64,000 nucleotides of DNA from Nannocystis pusilla (GCF_020073745.1 NZ_JAIRAU010000056.1:390110-454109), one strand, 5' to 3'; positions 25,515 through 34,999 are shown, counted from the stretch's first letter. Made by a program: numbers and translations. Notes: generated by a model from the sequence alone, not told the origin.

Positions 25515-26674
25515 GCGCCGGAGGCTAGCACGTGCGCGACGCGCTCCGTGATGCGTTCGAGGCCGACGGCGAACTCGGGCTCGGGGGTGATGAGAGACAG
25601 CGCGACGTGGGCCGGGGGGAGCTCGTAGAGCTCGCCGGGCTGGGTGAGAACGCCGGCGTGCAGCAGCTCGCGCGCCCAGCCGCGGCCGCCGTCGTCGAGG
25701 ACCCGCGGCAGGCGCACGAGCGCGGTCCAGCCGGCCTCGACGTCGAGGACCCCGAGCGAGGTGCCGGCGCAGGCGCGACGCAGCCGCTCGAGGTTGGCGC
25801 GCACGCGGGCGCGGACGGACGTCTGTACGGCCGGGGCGGCGGCGAGCAGGCGCGGGGCGGCCAGCTGCACCGGGGTGGCGGCGCTGAGGTAGGTGTCGGC
25901 GACGAGCTCGAGCCGGCGCATGGCCTCGCGCACGAGCGGCGCGGGCCCGCGGGCGGCCGCCCACGCGAGCTTGAGCTGCGGCAGGGCGGCGACCTTGGAC
26001 AGGCCGGACAGGGCGAAGGTGAGGGCCTCGGCGGGGCCGCTCATGGGGCTGTCCTTGGGGGCATGTCCGAGGGGATAGTCGAAGAAGACCTCGTCGACGA
26101 GGACGGCCAGGCCGCGCGCGGCGGCGAGGGCGTCGACGGCGGCGATCTCGGCCGGCGAGAGGTAGTTGCCGGTCGGGTTGTTGGGGGCGACGAGGACGAT
26201 CGCGCGGGCGCGCGGGTCGACGGCCTCGGCGAGGGCGACCAGGTCGATCGACCATGTCCCATCGTACAGGAGCGGATAGGGCCGCAGCTCGACGTGGGCG
26301 AGGTCGGCGATCATCGGCAGCAGCGGATAGCCGGGCTGCGGGACCAGGACGACGTCGCCGGGGTCGCACAGGATCGCCAGCAGGTGAGCGTAGGCCTCGC
26401 TGGTGCCGGCCAGGAGGCAGATGTCGGCGAGCGGGAGCTCGAGGCCGGGCCGGCGCGCGCGGTAGTAGTCGGCGACGGCGGCGCGAGCGAGCGGGAGGCC
26501 GAGCGGGTCGGGATCGTAGGCGGCGCTCGCGGGATCGCCGAGGCTGGCGTAAAGGTCAGGTGGGTGGACGAGGCCGACGGCGGTGGGGTTGGAGATCGTG
26601 AGGTCGAGGACGCCGCTCCCGGCGACGAGCGGCGGCTCGTCGGCGAGGGGCCAGGCGGTGCGGCGCGAGAACAC
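25502..26674 (-). CDS. PLP-dependent class I/II aminotransferase
   Basis: 390 residues from a GTG at 26674, giving the family-like beginning FSRRTAW; a TTG at 26710 would add 12 residues. Visible features: AGTSEAYAHLL for the phosphate site, VAPNNPTGNYL with the conserved Asn-Pro, VLVDEVFFDYP with the PLP Asp, and SGLSKVAALP with the Schiff-base Lys. It is related to aspartate/alanine-type aminotransferases. Two 18-bp elements are read in frame at 26048-26065 and 26253-26270. Confidence 0.9.
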   Translation of the reverse strand: MFSRRTAWPLADEPPLVAGSGVLDLTISNPTAVGLVHPPDLYASLGDPASAAYDPDPLGLPLARAAVADYYRARRPGLELPLADICLLAGTSEAYAHLLAILCDPGDVVLVPQPGYPLLPMIADLAHVELRPYPLLYDGTWSIDLVALAEAVDPRARAIVLVAPNNPTGNYLSPAEIAAVDALAAARGLAVLVDEVFFDYPLGHAPKDSPMSGPAEALTFALSGLSKVAALPQLKLAWAAARGPAPLVREAMRRLELVADTYLSAATPVQLAAPRLLAAAPAVQTSVRARVRANLERLRRACAGTSLGVLDVEAGWTALVRLPRVLDDGGRGWARELLHAGVLTQPGELYELPPAHVALSLITPEPEFAVGLERITERVAHVLASGACSR

Positions 26675-26845
26675 GGGGCGAAGATGCCGCGGAGGCGCGC
26701 GCGAGGGCAAGCGCGGGCATGCAGGCGCAGGTCGACGGGAGGCGAGGAAGCGGTCGACGAGCTCGGCGCCGCGGTGCTCGCAGCGGGCGCGCTCGCAGTC
26801 GCCGCGCTCGTCGCACTCGGCGCGCGCGGCGAGGTCGCGGGGTGA

Positions 26846-26863
26846 CCTGGCGGGAGGGACAGG
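26846..26863. repeat. Single CCTG-N10-CAGG hairpin
   Basis: CCTG 26846 and CAGG 26860, ending one base before the stop of the SprT-like gene at 26864. Confidence 0.7.
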
Positions 26864-27925
26864 TCAGTCGTCGCGGCCGCGGGGGAGGGCGAGGCCGCGG
26901 GCGGCGTGCTCGCGGACCGGCTTGTGCAAGGTGAGGCCCTCGCCGGCGGCGCGACCGGCCGCGTGGGCGCGTCCGCGGCGGACGGCGGCCGAGCCCATGC
27001 TGCGGATGTAGGGGTGGCGGTCGCGGAGGAAGCGGTCGAGGTCGGCGTCGCCGAGCCACACGAGGCCCTGCTCCTCGTTGCGCTCGCGCTCGCCGCGGAG
27101 CTTGTCGCGGAAGCCGGTGAGGAGGCCGGCGCTGAACTCCCGCCGGCGGTTGGCCGGGAGGTCCATCTCCTTGCGGGCCTGCTCCCACAGGCGCCGGGCG
27201 GCGGCGTGCAGGAAGTCGTGGACGTAGGCGGCCATCTCGAGGTTCTCGCTGGTGCCGAGGACCTCGAGCACGCGCTCCTGGCGGGTGCGGCGGGCGTTGT
27301 AGGTGGTGACCCAGATGCACTCGACGAAGAAGAACTCGCTGAGGATCGCGCTGACGAGCTTGGCCTCGAGGGCGATCGCGGCGGCGCTGTCGCCGAGGCG
27401 GCGGGCCTCGTAGTCGCGCGGCGGGCCGTCCTGCGGCAGGTCGAGGTTGTAGCGCAGGAGCAAGGTGTTGGCGGCGGCCATCGCCGCCTCGGCCTCGTGC
27501 CGGTTGGCGCTGGTGGCCAGAGCCAGCAGCTTCTGCACGCGCTTGAGCACGCGCGCCGCCGGGTCGTCGCTGTCGCGCGGGCTGCCGGTGACGTCGGGCT
27601 TGATGTCGAGCAGCGCACAGGCGCGGGCGAACTGGGGGCCGTGCGGGCGCACGTCGCCGCCGAGGACCTCGTCGACGTACTGGTGCGCCATCTCGTGCTT
27701 GAGCGTGGCGAGCACGTCGTCCCAGCGGTGCGACAGCAGGTGGTCGTGGCTCAGGCTGAGGGTCCGGGTGTCGCGCTGCCAGTGGCCGAGCCGCGCGGTC
27801 GACAGATCGATCTGCAGCACCGGCGGGCGCAACGCGCCGCCGAGGTGACGCTTGTTGAACTCGTGCCAGCTGCGCAAAAGCTCGGTCAGCCAGGGACGAT
27901 GGAGTGTCTCGTGCAAGGAGACCAT
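26864..27925 (-). CDS. SprT-like zinc protease domain fused to DUF2786
   Basis: 353 residues from the ATG at 27925. Residues about 25-110 are SprT-like: HRWDDVLATLKHEMAHQYV with the HExxH zinc site. It is followed by DUF2786 (VLKRVQKLLALATSANRHEA with LLRYNL) and a long helical region. SprT-like proteins of the SPRTN group act on protein-DNA crosslinks; whether this one does is not shown. The last 50 residues are Ala/Arg/His-rich. Confidence 0.83.
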   Translation of the reverse strand: MVSLHETLHRPWLTELLRSWHEFNKRHLGGALRPPVLQIDLSTARLGHWQRDTRTLSLSHDHLLSHRWDDVLATLKHEMAHQYVDEVLGGDVRPHGPQFARACALLDIKPDVTGSPRDSDDPAARVLKRVQKLLALATSANRHEAEAAMAAANTLLLRYNLDLPQDGPPRDYEARRLGDSAAAIALEAKLVSAILSEFFFVECIWVTTYNARRTRQERVLEVLGTSENLEMAAYVHDFLHAAARRLWEQARKEMDLPANRRREFSAGLLTGFRDKLRGERERNEEQGLVWLGDADLDRFLRDRHPYIRSMGSAAVRRGRAHAAGRAAGEGLTLHKPVREHAARGLALPRGRDD

Positions 27926-27991
27926 GCGGGTCGGAGGATCGCGGAGGCGGACGCGGTCGACAACGAGAATCTGAGCGGTTAGGCTCGCCCG

Positions 27992-29092
27992 GTGCCGCCT
28001 CGCGCACCGCTGCGCACCGGGGCCCGCGCCCGCGCGGCGACGTGGATCTGCGCGGGCGCGGCGACGGGGCTCGGCGCGGGCTGCTTGCCCGACGAGCGGC
28101 CTTACTGGGTGATCGATCACACCGACGCGCTGGCGCTGCGCTTCGAGGTGATCGAGCGCGGACCGTACGGCGCGGACCCGCCGCCGGGCGCCGGTCCGGT
28201 GGTCGAGGCGATGCCCGGCGACCGCGTGCGGGCGACGCCGTTCATCGCCGGGGTCGACGGGCCGGTCGACCCGGCGGAGCTGGAGCCGGAGTGGTTCGTG
28301 TGCGCCGCCTCCGGCTGCTTCGGCAACGCCCTCGCGACCCTGGACGAGGCGCCGCGCTGCGGCGCGGTCGCGCTGCCGCCCCCGGAGACGTGCGCGCTCG
28401 GCCCGGGGCCGGCGGCGGAGTTCGAGCTCGGGCCGCTGCTCGACGTGATCCAGGCGGCCAACCTCGGGGTGATGGTGATGATGGTCGCGGGCACGCCCGA
28501 GGGCCCGAGCACGCGCGAGTGCCTGCGCCGCGCCGCGGCGCTGACGAGCACGACGACGTCGCTGCGCGACTGCCTGTTCTTCATCCGCGCGCTCGACGTC
28601 GGACCGACGTGGCGCGCGGTGCTGGTCGGGGCGTCGACGGGCGCGGTCACGCCGGTGGGGCCGGCCGACCTGCCGTGGGAGGTCAGCCAGATCGAGCCCG
28701 ACGTGGCGCCGTCGATCGCCCGCTTCGCCGCGTGGGTGCCGGCGCCCGGCGGCGGCGAGTACTTCCTCGAGGCCCAGCCCGGCGCGACCCTGTCCGTACG
28801 GACAGGCGACCAGATCGCGCTGTCGCTGATCGAGGACGCGCCGCCGCAGGAGTACTACAACTTCTCGATCGACCAGAGCTCGCTGGCGGTCACGGTGTCG
28901 CCGATCGTCGAGATCCGCGGGGCGGCGTGGTTCTCGACCTCGACCGCGCCGTTCGTCCCGACCGCCGGCCCCGGGTTCGAGGTCGACTGGCGCGCGCCCG
29001 AGGAGCCGGGCACGCACCACGTCTACGTGATCCTCGCCGACAACCGCAGCGCCACGACGGCCTGGCTGCGCGTCGAGGTCGCGCCGCGATGA
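27992..29092 (+). CDS. Lipoprotein coupled to a TonB-dependent receptor
   Basis: 366 residues from a GTG at 27992. Signal peptide with lipobox GAGC (Cys at about residue 31). The mature protein has several Cys pairs and beta-rich segments (YYNFSIDQSSLAVTVSPIVE, an Ig-like C-terminal stretch ending THHVYVILADNRSATTAWLRVE). Its stop overlaps the receptor start as ATGA, so it is probably a surface or periplasmic partner of that receptor. Family not recognised. An 18-bp element lies at 28789-28806. Confidence 0.75.
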   Translation: MPPRAPLRTGARARAATWICAGAATGLGAGCLPDERPYWVIDHTDALALRFEVIERGPYGADPPPGAGPVVEAMPGDRVRATPFIAGVDGPVDPAELEPEWFVCAASGCFGNALATLDEAPRCGAVALPPPETCALGPGPAAEFELGPLLDVIQAANLGVMVMMVAGTPEGPSTRECLRRAAALTSTTTSLRDCLFFIRALDVGPTWRAVLVGASTGAVTPVGPADLPWEVSQIEPDVAPSIARFAAWVPAPGGGEYFLEAQPGATLSVRTGDQIALSLIEDAPPQEYYNFSIDQSSLAVTVSPIVEIRGAAWFSTSTAPFVPTAGPGFEVDWRAPEEPGTHHVYVILADNRSATTAWLRVEVAPR

Positions 29093-31446
29093 GAGGATGG
29101 CGCTTCGGACATGTCGTCGGGGCAGTGTATCTCGGGACATGTCTGAAGGCGCATGCGGCGGCGCCGCCGCGGCCGGCGCCGCAGGTCAGCCCGCCGTGCG
29201 CCGGACGCAGCGACTGCGGCACGCTGCGCGCGCGGGTGCGGGCGGCCGGGCTGCGCACGGCGCTGGCCGAGGTGCGGGTGGTGATCGTGGCGGCCTCCGG
29301 CGAGGCGACGGTGGCCCTGACCGACGCGGCGGGCCGGCTGGCGGTCGACCTGCCGCCGGGGAAGGTGCGGGTGGTGATCGCGGCGCCGGGGTTCGAGCGG
29401 CTCGAGCAAACGCTCGAGATCCGCGCGCGCGCGACGACGGAGCGCCAGCTGTTCCCGCGGCCGACCGAGTGGAACCCGTACCGCACGGTGGTCCGCGACG
29501 CGCAGGAGAAGCGGCCCGAGGCGGGGGCGCGCTCGCTGTCCCGCGAGGAGATCGCGACCATGCCCGGCAACCAGGGCGACCCGCTGCGGGCGCTGCAGAA
29601 CATGCCGGGGGTGGCGCGCACGCCGGGCGGGCTGGGGCTCCTGGTGCTGCGCGGGGCGAGCCCGCTGCAGTCGGGGGTGTTCGTCGGCGAGCACCCGGTG
29701 CCGCGGGCGTTCCACGCGCTGGCGCTGGCGAGCGTGGTGCCGGGCGACGTCATCGAGCGCCTCGACTTCGTGCCCGGCAACTTCGACGCCCGCTACGGCA
29801 ACGCGTCGGGCGGGATGGTGGTGATCGAGCCGCGCCGCGGGCGACGCGACGGGGTCCACGGCAACATCGGGGTCGACCTGCGGGCCGCGAGCGCGCTGGT
29901 CGAGGGGCCGCTCGGCAAGCGCGGGTCGTTCATCGTCGGGGCCCAGCGCGGCTACGTCGACGCGGGGCTGCGCGCGTTCATGACGATCACCGACTCGAAC
30001 GGGACGGTGCTGCCCACGTACTATGATTATCAGGCGATGGCCGACTTCCCGCTCAAGCAGGGGGCGTCGATCTCGGCCCGCGTGATCGGGGCGGGCGACC
30101 GGATCCGCTTCCGCTTCCGCGACTACGAGGACCCGAGCGGCTTCCGGGACGCGATCGACTACCGCTCGAGCTTCCACCGCGTCGACGTGACGTACCGCAA
30201 GAAGTTCGGGCCGTGGCAGGCGATGGTGTCGCCGGCGCTGCGCTTCGACGTCGGCCGGCAATTGATCCCGGTCGAGGAGCGCGAGCAGTTCCGCCGCGAC
30301 TACGTCGGCTCGCTGCGGGCGGAGCTGCAGCGGTCGATGTCGCGGCGGTTCGAGCTGATCGTCGGCGCCGATCTGATCGTCGACCACTACCGCGCCCGCG
30401 GTTCTGTGCCCGACGGGATCAGCTGGCCGCCGCCGGAGCAGACGGCCCGCGGCGAGCAGACGTGGCTCGGGCTGTATTCGTCGGGGCGGCTGCGCCTGGG
30501 GTCGCTGTTGCTGGTGCCCGGCTTCCGCGCGTCGGCGTTCGCGCTCGGACAGGAGCGGGCGTTCGCCCTCGACCCGCGGATCAACGCGCTGTGGGAGGTG
30601 AGCGACCGCTGGCGCCTGCGCTTCGGGGCAGGCATCTATTCGCAGTCGCGCATGTCCGAGTTCGGGGTCGACGCGCGCATCGTGCCGAGCTCGGGGCAGA
30701 TCGGGACCAATCAGGTGGTGCTGCCGGCGTACTTCGCCAACTTCGAGCCGGCGTTCGGGGTGATCCCCGGGCAGAACACGCTGCGCGTGATCCGGGCGCT
30801 GCAGCTCAGCGCGGGGCTGTCGCACGACCTTCCGGCCGACATGACGATGGACGCGACGGCGTTCTACCGCGACCAGGACCAGGCCAACCCGCCGCTCAGC
30901 CTCGGCGGGCTGGTGACGCGGCTGACGTACGGGCGCACCTACGGGGTCGAATTCCTGCTGCGCAAGCCGCTGACGCGGCGGTTGTACGGCTGGCTGGCGT
31001 ACACGTACATGCACAGCCAGCTGCGCTTCGACGCGCAACACGGCGACCCGGGCGGGCGCCGGCCCGGCGACTTCGACCAGCGGCACAACCTGACGCTGGT
31101 GGCGTCGCTCAAGCTCGGCCGCGGCTGGCAGATCGGCGGGCGCTTCCGCCTGGTGTCGGGCCAGCCGTACACGCCGGTGGTCGGGTCGATCGAGTACGAG
31201 GGCGCCTTCGTGCCGATCCGCGGGCTGCAGAACTCGGCCCGCTTCCCGCCCTTCCATCAGCTCGACATCCGCGTCGACCGGCGCTGGATCTACAAGCGCG
31301 TCAGCTTCCTCGCGTACCTCGACGTGCTCAACGTGTACAACCACCAGAACGTCGAGATGTACGTGTACAGCTATGATTTCCGCGACACGGTGGGCGGCTT
31401 CGGGCTGCCGATCTTCCCGTCGCTCGGGCTGCGCCTCGACTGGTGA
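29089..31446 (+). CDS. TonB-dependent outer-membrane receptor
   Basis: 785 residues. Signal peptide, a carboxypeptidase-regulatory-like beta domain (about 45-125, LTDAAGRLAVDLPPGKVRVV), a plug (LRALQNMPGVARTPGG, VLRGASP, about 165-270) and a 22-strand-type barrel ending in LGLRLDW. It imports a large ligand across the outer membrane using TonB energy, or may be a myxobacterial surface receptor. No classical TonB box is evident. The signal peptide is encoded almost wholly by a 14-bp-period array. Confidence 0.9.
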   Translation: MRGWRFGHVVGAVYLGTCLKAHAAAPPRPAPQVSPPCAGRSDCGTLRARVRAAGLRTALAEVRVVIVAASGEATVALTDAAGRLAVDLPPGKVRVVIAAPGFERLEQTLEIRARATTERQLFPRPTEWNPYRTVVRDAQEKRPEAGARSLSREEIATMPGNQGDPLRALQNMPGVARTPGGLGLLVLRGASPLQSGVFVGEHPVPRAFHALALASVVPGDVIERLDFVPGNFDARYGNASGGMVVIEPRRGRRDGVHGNIGVDLRAASALVEGPLGKRGSFIVGAQRGYVDAGLRAFMTITDSNGTVLPTYYDYQAMADFPLKQGASISARVIGAGDRIRFRFRDYEDPSGFRDAIDYRSSFHRVDVTYRKKFGPWQAMVSPALRFDVGRQLIPVEEREQFRRDYVGSLRAELQRSMSRRFELIVGADLIVDHYRARGSVPDGISWPPPEQTARGEQTWLGLYSSGRLRLGSLLLVPGFRASAFALGQERAFALDPRINALWEVSDRWRLRFGAGIYSQSRMSEFGVDARIVPSSGQIGTNQVVLPAYFANFEPAFGVIPGQNTLRVIRALQLSAGLSHDLPADMTMDATAFYRDQDQANPPLSLGGLVTRLTYGRTYGVEFLLRKPLTRRLYGWLAYTYMHSQLRFDAQHGDPGGRRPGDFDQRHNLTLVASLKLGRGWQIGGRFRLVSGQPYTPVVGSIEYEGAFVPIRGLQNSARFPPFHQLDIRVDRRWIYKRVSFLAYLDVLNVYNHQNVEMYVYSYDFRDTVGGFGLPIFPSLGLRLDW
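29096..29155. repeat. 14-bp-period array encoding a signal peptide
   Basis: GATG 29096, CATG 29110, AGTG 29124, CATG 29138 and CATG 29152 in exact register. Read in frame as residues 3-22 of the TonB-dependent receptor (GWRFGHVVGAVYLGTCLKAH). Confidence 0.82.
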
Positions 31447-31469
31447 GAGAGCATTGCCCGGGCCAATCA

Positions 31470-32123
31470 CTACTGCCGGGCGGCCATGGCCCGCAGGCGC
31501 CGCTTCGCCTCGTCGTAGCGCGCGAGGTCGTCGGCGGTCGGGGCGTCGTCGCCGTCGGGGCCGCGGATCAGCGCGAACAGCTGCGGGTGATCGGTGAGGC
31601 GGCGCCGGCTGGCGCGGTAGCGGTGCAGGAGCGACTCGCAGGCGTGGTAGCGGACGAAGTAGCTGACGTCGGCGACGGCGGCCAGCAGCGCGGCCTCGTC
31701 GGCGGGGCCCGAGAATTCGCGCAGGCCGATGGCGGCGTCGACTCGCGGGGACCATGACTGTCCTTTGGACCAGGTCTGGTCGAGGACGGCGACGAGGTGG
31801 TCGGCGAGCCTGGGGTCGGGCTCGATGCCGTGCAGGATGGCGGCGATCCGCACGCGCGTGGTCGGCGAGAGGTAGGGGTCGCCGGCGCGCAGGCGGGCGC
31901 GCATGGCGGCGATGGTCTGCACGTCGCCCATGGCCGCGAGGGCCTCGGAGGCGTGGTCGTCGCCGAGAGAGCGGCCGAGCCGCAGCATGGCGAGGGCCCG
32001 CGCCCGCGCCTGTCCTTTGAGCCTGGTGACGGCGCCGACGTCGAGACCCTCGTGCCAGATGTGATAGCCGGTGCCGAAGGTCGACTCCTTCCAGCGGCTC
32101 CAGGTGGCGGCGAGGTCGTTCAT
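31470..32123 (-). CDS. HEAT-repeat-like protein
   Basis: 217 residues from the ATG at 32123 (MNDLAATWSRW); an in-frame ATG at 32147 adds eight residues. Helical pairs with Ala/Arg/Leu spacing (ALAMLRLGRSLGDDHASEALAAMGD, RVRIAAILHGIEPDPRLADHLVAVL) look like HEAT or armadillo-type repeats used for protein binding. No enzyme motif. In-frame elements at 31757-31774 and 32009-32026. Convergent with the receptor; only 23 bases separate the stops. Confidence 0.65.
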   Translation of the reverse strand: MNDLAATWSRWKESTFGTGYHIWHEGLDVGAVTRLKGQARARALAMLRLGRSLGDDHASEALAAMGDVQTIAAMRARLRAGDPYLSPTTRVRIAAILHGIEPDPRLADHLVAVLDQTWSKGQSWSPRVDAAIGLREFSGPADEAALLAAVADVSYFVRYHACESLLHRYRASRRRLTDHPQLFALIRGPDGDDAPTADDLARYDEAKRRLRAMAARQ

Positions 32124-32160
32124 GAGGGGGGATATCAATGGGAGCATGGGGGGTCCAGGG

Positions 32161-33801
32161 TCAAGGGAGGAAGCGGCCGGCGTAGATGTCGAGCAGACCG
32201 GCCGACGAGACCATCAGGGGGTCGTGCGCGAGCTCGGGATCGAAGGCGCCGGCGATCGCGATCTCGCCGGCCGGGCCGACGCCGAGGCCGGGGCCCGACT
32301 GACTGACCTGGCCGGCGAGGTGGCGGCCCCACACGAAGTTGCCGTCGCTGGTGAGCTTGACCAGCAGCGCGCCGGGACCGTCGCCGAGCGGGCCGCCGCC
32401 GAGGTCGATCGGCTGATCGCCGAGCGGCAAGGAGGCGACGACGCGACCGGTGCCGTCGATGGCGAGGCCGGGCGTCTCGGCGCCGAGGACGAAGCCGCTG
32501 CGGGCCCAGCGGAGGCCGCCCTTGGCGTCGAAGGCGGCGATGTAACCACCGAGCTTGCCGTTGCCCGGGTCGGGCAAGGAGCCCTCGCCGAAGTCGAGGC
32601 CGCCGCTGTGCACGCCGGCGACGACGAAGGTGCCGTCGGGCGCGGCCGCGAGCGCGCGCGCGCGATCGTCCCCGGGCCCGCCGAGCTGCGCGCCCCACTG
32701 CGGGAGTCCGGCGGGATCGAGGCCGGCGATGAAGCCGTCGAGGCCCTGACCCAGGAGGTTGATGTTGGCGATCTGCAGGCCGGTCTCGAGCTCGCCGGCG
32801 ACGAAGACCGCGCCGTCGGGCGCGACCGCGACGGCGTGCGCGGTCTGGTCGCCGGACGAGTGCGGCGTCCAGTGCCAGGTCGGCCCGCCGGCGACGTCGA
32901 GGCCGACGGCGAACAGGTCGACCGCGTTGCCGATGAACTTGTCGCCGCCGAGCAGGATGTCGCCGTCGTAGTGGCCGACGACCACGAGGTCGCCGTCGGG
33001 CGCGAGCGCGAGGTCGAGGGCGGCGACGCCGTCGCCGGCGAACACGTGGACGGTCGAGGCGCCGCCGTCGGCGGCGACGACGGCGACGAAGCCGGGGTTC
33101 TGGCCGACGCCGTCGATCTGGTGCGGGTCGAACAGCAGCTGGCCGCCGAACTGTCCGGCGACGGCGATCCGATCGTCGGGCAAGACGACGACGGCGCTGA
33201 CCCACTGCAGCCCGGCGCCGCCGAGCTGCCGCAGCCACACCTGCTCGCCGGCCGGATCGAGGCGGAGGATGAAGGCGTCGCCGTCGAGCGGATCGGTGGT
33301 GGCGGTGATCACGTCCGGCGCGGTGCCGAGCTCGCCGGTGAAGCTGCCGACGACGACGACGCTGCCGTCGGACAGGACGGCCGCGTCGGTGGCCCACTGC
33401 TCGGCCGCGTCGCCGCTGCGCCGCAACCATTCGAGCTTGCCGGAGCACTCGAGACCCCCGAGACACTCGTCGGGAGGCGGGCACTGGTCGCCGCAGGAGT
33501 CGCTCGTGTCACTGCCGGGCGAGCTGGTCGAACCCGTGGTGGAGGGGTCGGTGACCCCCGCGGTGGAGCCGCTGCCGCCGTCGGTCGGATCGGCGGAGGT
33601 GGTGCCGCCCGGACCGCCGGTCGGATCCACGCTGCCGGTCGCCGGCGGCGCGCTGTCACTATCGCTCGCGCCGGTGCCGGCCGTGGCGCCGGGCTCGTGG
33701 TCGTCCGGCCCGCCGGAGGGTCCCTCCGTGAAGGCGAAGAACGGGTTGGGCCTGGTGCACGAGACACAGGCCGCCACGAGCAGCACGACGCGACGCGACA
33801 T
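32161..33801 (-). CDS. Surface lipoprotein with beta-propeller-type repeats
   Basis: 546 residues from the ATG at 33801. Signal peptide MSRRVVLLVAACVSC with a lipobox, then a 90-residue Ser/Thr/Gly/Asp linker, then about eight repeats of the form GGxxxDxAxAVAVAPDGxxVVAGxFxG that resemble SBBP/PQQ-like propeller blades. Such proteins are abundant on myxobacterial surfaces; no ligand can be named. It lies between a HEAT-like gene and a 480-base gap. Confidence 0.82.
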   Translation of the reverse strand: MSRRVVLLVAACVSCTRPNPFFAFTEGPSGGPDDHEPGATAGTGASDSDSAPPATGSVDPTGGPGGTTSADPTDGGSGSTAGVTDPSTTGSTSSPGSDTSDSCGDQCPPPDECLGGLECSGKLEWLRRSGDAAEQWATDAAVLSDGSVVVVGSFTGELGTAPDVITATTDPLDGDAFILRLDPAGEQVWLRQLGGAGLQWVSAVVVLPDDRIAVAGQFGGQLLFDPHQIDGVGQNPGFVAVVAADGGASTVHVFAGDGVAALDLALAPDGDLVVVGHYDGDILLGGDKFIGNAVDLFAVGLDVAGGPTWHWTPHSSGDQTAHAVAVAPDGAVFVAGELETGLQIANINLLGQGLDGFIAGLDPAGLPQWGAQLGGPGDDRARALAAAPDGTFVVAGVHSGGLDFGEGSLPDPGNGKLGGYIAAFDAKGGLRWARSGFVLGAETPGLAIDGTGRVVASLPLGDQPIDLGGGPLGDGPGALLVKLTSDGNFVWGRHLAGQVSQSGPGLGVGPAGEIAIAGAFDPELAHDPLMVSSAGLLDIYAGRFLP

Positions 33802-33907
33802 GACCCGAAGATACGGAGGAACCCCACGGCGGCGACTCGCCGGCCGCGACGGCCGGACGAGGGACGGCGGGCGAGCCGCCCGCAGCCGGGCGCGCCGCGA
33901 TCTTCGA

Positions 33908-33925
33908 GGTGTCCTTCGGGACATG
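33908..33925. repeat. Single GGTG-N10-CATG hairpin
   Basis: GGTG 33908 and CATG 33922 flank TCCTTCGGGA, upstream of the surface lipoprotein. Confidence 0.6.
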
Positions 33926-34135
33926 CGACGAAGTCGCAGCGGCGGCGTCGCGGGGGAAGCGCCTGCGCCCAGGTGTTCATTGTGCGATCCCGATCACACG
34001 ATTTGCCGAATGCGAGGAGGACACGGCCACGGCGAGACGCCTCGCCGGGGCGACGCACGCGACCGGGCACTTCAGCGCTACCCCGCGCCGGGGGTCGCGG
34101 GCAGCGAGGCGCTGCGCGGCAGGTCGGGTCGGGGG

Positions 34136-34255
34136 GCCGCTCGAAACGTGGTTGCGATCACGCCGAGATCACATGTCTGGGAGGACATGTGACTCCGGGG
34201 CGGCCGCTCGAACGTGGTTGCGATCACGCGACGGTGACATGTCCGTTGGGACAGG
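34136..34255. repeat. Tandemly duplicated block, each copy ending in a hairpin element
   Basis: GCCGCTCGAAACGTGGTTGC and onward at 34136-34162 recurs with one base missing at 34203-34228. Each copy is followed within about 10 bases by an 18-bp element: CATG 34172/CATG 34186 and CATG 34238/CAGG 34252. The repeat period is about 67 bases. It lies in the 483-base gap 33802-34284, which has no gene. Confidence 0.85.
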
Positions 34256-34284
34256 TGTCGCCGGGGTCGACGGGGCGCCGCGGG

Positions 34285-34590
34285 TCAGCGTTCGACGCCG
34301 CGGTAGCGGGCGAACCGCGGGGTCGCGGCGAGCAGCGGGCCGAGGCGGCGGAGGGCGGTCCGGGCGTGGGCGCTGCGCATGTGCGCGTCGGCGGCGGCGT
34401 CGCTGTCCCAGCGCGCGACGGTGACGAAGCGGGTCGGCTCGGCGACCTGCTGCAGGACCTCGAAGCGGGTGCAGCCGGGCTCGGCCAGGCTGCTGGCGGC
34501 GAGCTCCTGCAGGGCGGCGTGGACGGCGTCGACGGTCAGACGATCGGCGGTCCAGGTGACGACGGCGAGGATCGCGGGAGAGCGGGCCAC
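34285..34590 (-). CDS. Antibiotic biosynthesis monooxygenase (ABM)-domain protein
   Basis: 101 residues from a GTG. A ferredoxin-like small fold with the family pattern: EPGCTRFEVLQQVAEPTRFVTVARWDSDAAADAHMRS. ABM proteins act on quinones or haem, or simply bind small aromatic ligands. It closely resembles the gene at 35000-35299, and the pair flank a roadblock-like gene with spacings of 7 and 18 bases, so the three form an operon. Confidence 0.82.
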   Translation of the reverse strand: MARSPAILAVVTWTADRLTVDAVHAALQELAASSLAEPGCTRFEVLQQVAEPTRFVTVARWDSDAAADAHMRSAHARTALRRLGPLLAATPRFARYRGVER

Positions 34591-34597
34591 GGGGCAC

Positions 34598-34981
34598 CTA
34601 TCCCAGCGCGGCGCGCATGCGCGGGATGGCGTCGGGGAGGACCACGCTGACGACGATCCCGAGCTGCGCCCGGCTGCAGTCGAGGGCCATACCCATGCGG
34701 TACTTGTCGGTGAGGTCGACGACGACGATCATGACCTGTCCGTCGTCGCCGAGGCGGAGCAGGGTCTGATGGATGGAGTCCGGCACCGGCAGCCCCGATT
34801 TCTTGATGGTCTCGCCGATCCGGTCGACGAGGATGTTGAACAGCGCACACGCCCGCGGCGAGCTGCGCAGGCCCGCCACCGACATGCCCGAGGTCTTGGA
34901 GAACACGTCGATCGCGGCCAGACCGCCGAGCATCGCGTCCTCCATGTCCGTGAGGGTCGCCTGGACTTCGTTCAAGTTCAT
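34598..34981 (-). CDS. Roadblock/LC7-like small protein
   Basis: 127 residues, with no signal or membrane segment. The pattern helix, strands (GLAAIDVFSKTSGMSVAGL), helix, strands (VMIVVVDLTDKYRMGMAL, LGIVVSVVLPD) and a closing helix is that of roadblock/LC7 folds, which in myxobacteria partner small GTPases such as MglA. No GTPase lies nearby. Fold call is from pattern only. Located between two ABM genes. Confidence 0.5.
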   Translation of the reverse strand: MNLNEVQATLTDMEDAMLGGLAAIDVFSKTSGMSVAGLRSSPRACALFNILVDRIGETIKKSGLPVPDSIHQTLLRLGDDGQVMIVVVDLTDKYRMGMALDCSRAQLGIVVSVVLPDAIPRMRAALG

Positions 34982-34999
34982 GACGCAGGCTCCCTCCGT

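Noticed and set aside
29023..31755. 910-residue open frame opposite the TonB-dependent receptor
   Set aside because: Same reason: composition-driven shadow of a clear barrel protein.
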